Assembly: GCA_021768485.1 (NCBI GenBank) | Contig: JAIZVZ010000009.1 | Location: 1-64,000, forward strand | Direction of reading: 5' to 3' | DNA: 64,000 nucleotides | Source: Oxalobacteraceae bacterium | Lineage (GTDB): Bacteria; Pseudomonadota; Gammaproteobacteria; Burkholderiales; Burkholderiaceae_D | Shown here: positions 63,371 to 64,000 of the stretch, in pieces | Layout: every line of letters begins with the position of its first letter | How positions within the stretch are numbered: the stretch's first letter is position 1 | Position numbers and translations under genes: made by a program | The notes under the pieces: model-generated | The model's database searches: none | Seen by the model: only the letters and a program-made list of their open reading frames with translations | What the model was told of the DNA's origin: nothing

Positions 63371-64000
63371 GTGACGCTATTGTTGAATTCATTATCCATC
63401 CCACAATCGTTTATTGATGCTGCGGCCGCGCTCGATCCGAGCTGGCGGGCGACGGCCTTGCACGGCCTGGAAGCTGTCGACCGCGCCACCCCCGGGTATC
63501 TGCAGGCGCTCGACAAAGACGAGTATTTGCCGACGCAGGGGCGTATTTTTGCGGCATTTTCGCAGCCCTTGAGCGCGATTCGTTATGTGCTCGTCGGCGA
63601 AGGCCCTTATCCGCGCGCCGCCAGCGCGACCGGCGTGTGTTTCATGGACGGGGCGGTTGGCAATTTGTGGTCCGAGCAAGCCGACGGCGGTCTGTCGAAG
63701 GCAGTCAATCGCGCCACCTCCTTGCGCAATTTTATCAAGATGCTATTGCTTGCCGATGGCCAGCTGGCGGCCGACGACAGTGGCGCCGCAGCGCTGGCAA
63801 CGGTTGCCAGGCAAGCGAAGACCGAAGGCTCGAACATGATTGCCACGCTGGCCGAGCTGCAGGCCAATCTGATTGCACATGGTTTTTTATTGCTTAATGC
63901 CAGCCTGGTGTTTCGCCCGCATGTCGCGCCGGCCATCGATGCCAAAGCCTGGAAACCGTTTATCGAGCATGTGCTGCAGGCATTGCTGGTGCAGCAGGGA
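63371..64000 (+). CDS. Uracil-DNA glycosylase-like protein (runs off the window)
   Basis: 210 codons are visible from GTG 63371 to the window end with no stop. GAGGA precedes it by about 12 bases, a rather long spacing. The core VLVGEGPYPRAASATGVCFMDG is related to the family 1 uracil-DNA glycosylase motif GQDPYH, and FLLLNASLVFRP resembles the later LLLN strand. In place of the catalytic Asp of GQDPY the sequence has Gly (GEGPY), so excision activity is uncertain. It may be a divergent glycosylase or a related non-catalytic protein. Confidence 0.75.
   Translation, partial: MTLLLNSLSIPQSFIDAAAALDPSWRATALHGLEAVDRATPGYLQALDKDEYLPTQGRIFAAFSQPLSAIRYVLVGEGPYPRAASATGVCFMDGAVGNLWSEQADGGLSKAVNRATSLRNFIKMLLLADGQLAADDSGAAALATVARQAKTEGSNMIATLAELQANLIAHGFLLLNASLVFRPHVAPAIDAKAWKPFIEHVLQALLVQQG

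Overview
The window is high-GC chromosomal DNA with tightly packed genes. Gene content and codon bias suggest a Burkholderiales betaproteobacterium, probably of the Oxalobacteraceae (Janthinobacterium/Massilia/Herbaspirillum-like). That assignment is an inference from gene content (biotin-independent malonate decarboxylase with MdcR, CstA-YbdD, an Aer-type chemoreceptor, DUF1272, a COG2907-DUF1365-Cfa lipid operon). No rRNA, tRNA, CRISPR array or intact insertion sequence was seen.

Layout. 1-7 kb: a loose, lower-GC stretch with orphan small genes and lipoproteins, two short palindromic elements that look like miniature transposon ends, a PAS-containing chemoreceptor, and three variants of one intrinsic terminator. 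7-12.9 kb: a six-gene minus-strand operon (FAD oxidoreductase, DUF1365, Cfa-like methyltransferase, DUF3833 lipoprotein, SDR, NTF2-like) facing a TetR regulator across a perfect palindrome. 13-18.5 kb: a Ser/Thr kinase fused to a universal stress domain and overlapped by a metallophosphoesterase gene, then beta-carbonic anhydrase, an amino-acid permease and a TauE/SafE permease. 18.8-28.6 kb: a membrane acyltransferase, a MINPP-type histidine phosphatase behind a TonB-dependent receptor, and a divergent 1430-residue hybrid sensor kinase. 28.9-33.4 kb: Hsp20, flavin reductase-like protein, GntR regulator, an orphan TAXI binding protein and a CBS protein.

33.4-43 kb: a complete malonate decarboxylase locus (mdcA, C, D, E, F, H, G, B plus a SatP-type carboxylate transporter) with divergent mdcR. 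The core subunits decarboxylate malonate to acetate and CO2; MdcB and MdcG make and attach the 2'-(5''-triphosphoribosyl)-3'-dephospho-CoA cofactor, MdcH charges it, and MdcF and SatP probably move malonate and acetate. 43-48 kb: DUF1272, YbdD, CstA and a divergent Cache-domain two-component system. 48-51.5 kb: arsenite efflux (ACR3/ArsR) and a LysR-nitroreductase pair. 51.5-58.8 kb: a Cus copper/silver efflux cluster (CusF-like, CusA, CusB-CusF fusion, CusC, Met-rich exported protein). 59-64 kb: a tannase-family esterase, a glycosyltransferase overlapping a DUF2334 deacetylase, and the start of a uracil-DNA glycosylase-like gene.

A trait seen across the window is short tandem duplication, mostly of 12 bp. 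It adds four-residue repeats inside or in front of at least five genes (flavin reductase, mdcB, arsR, cusB, DUF2334) and also occurs between genes. The observations most worth following are these arrays, the kinase-USP/phosphoesterase pair, the phytase-like/TonB receptor pair, and the TetR-controlled lipid-modification operon.
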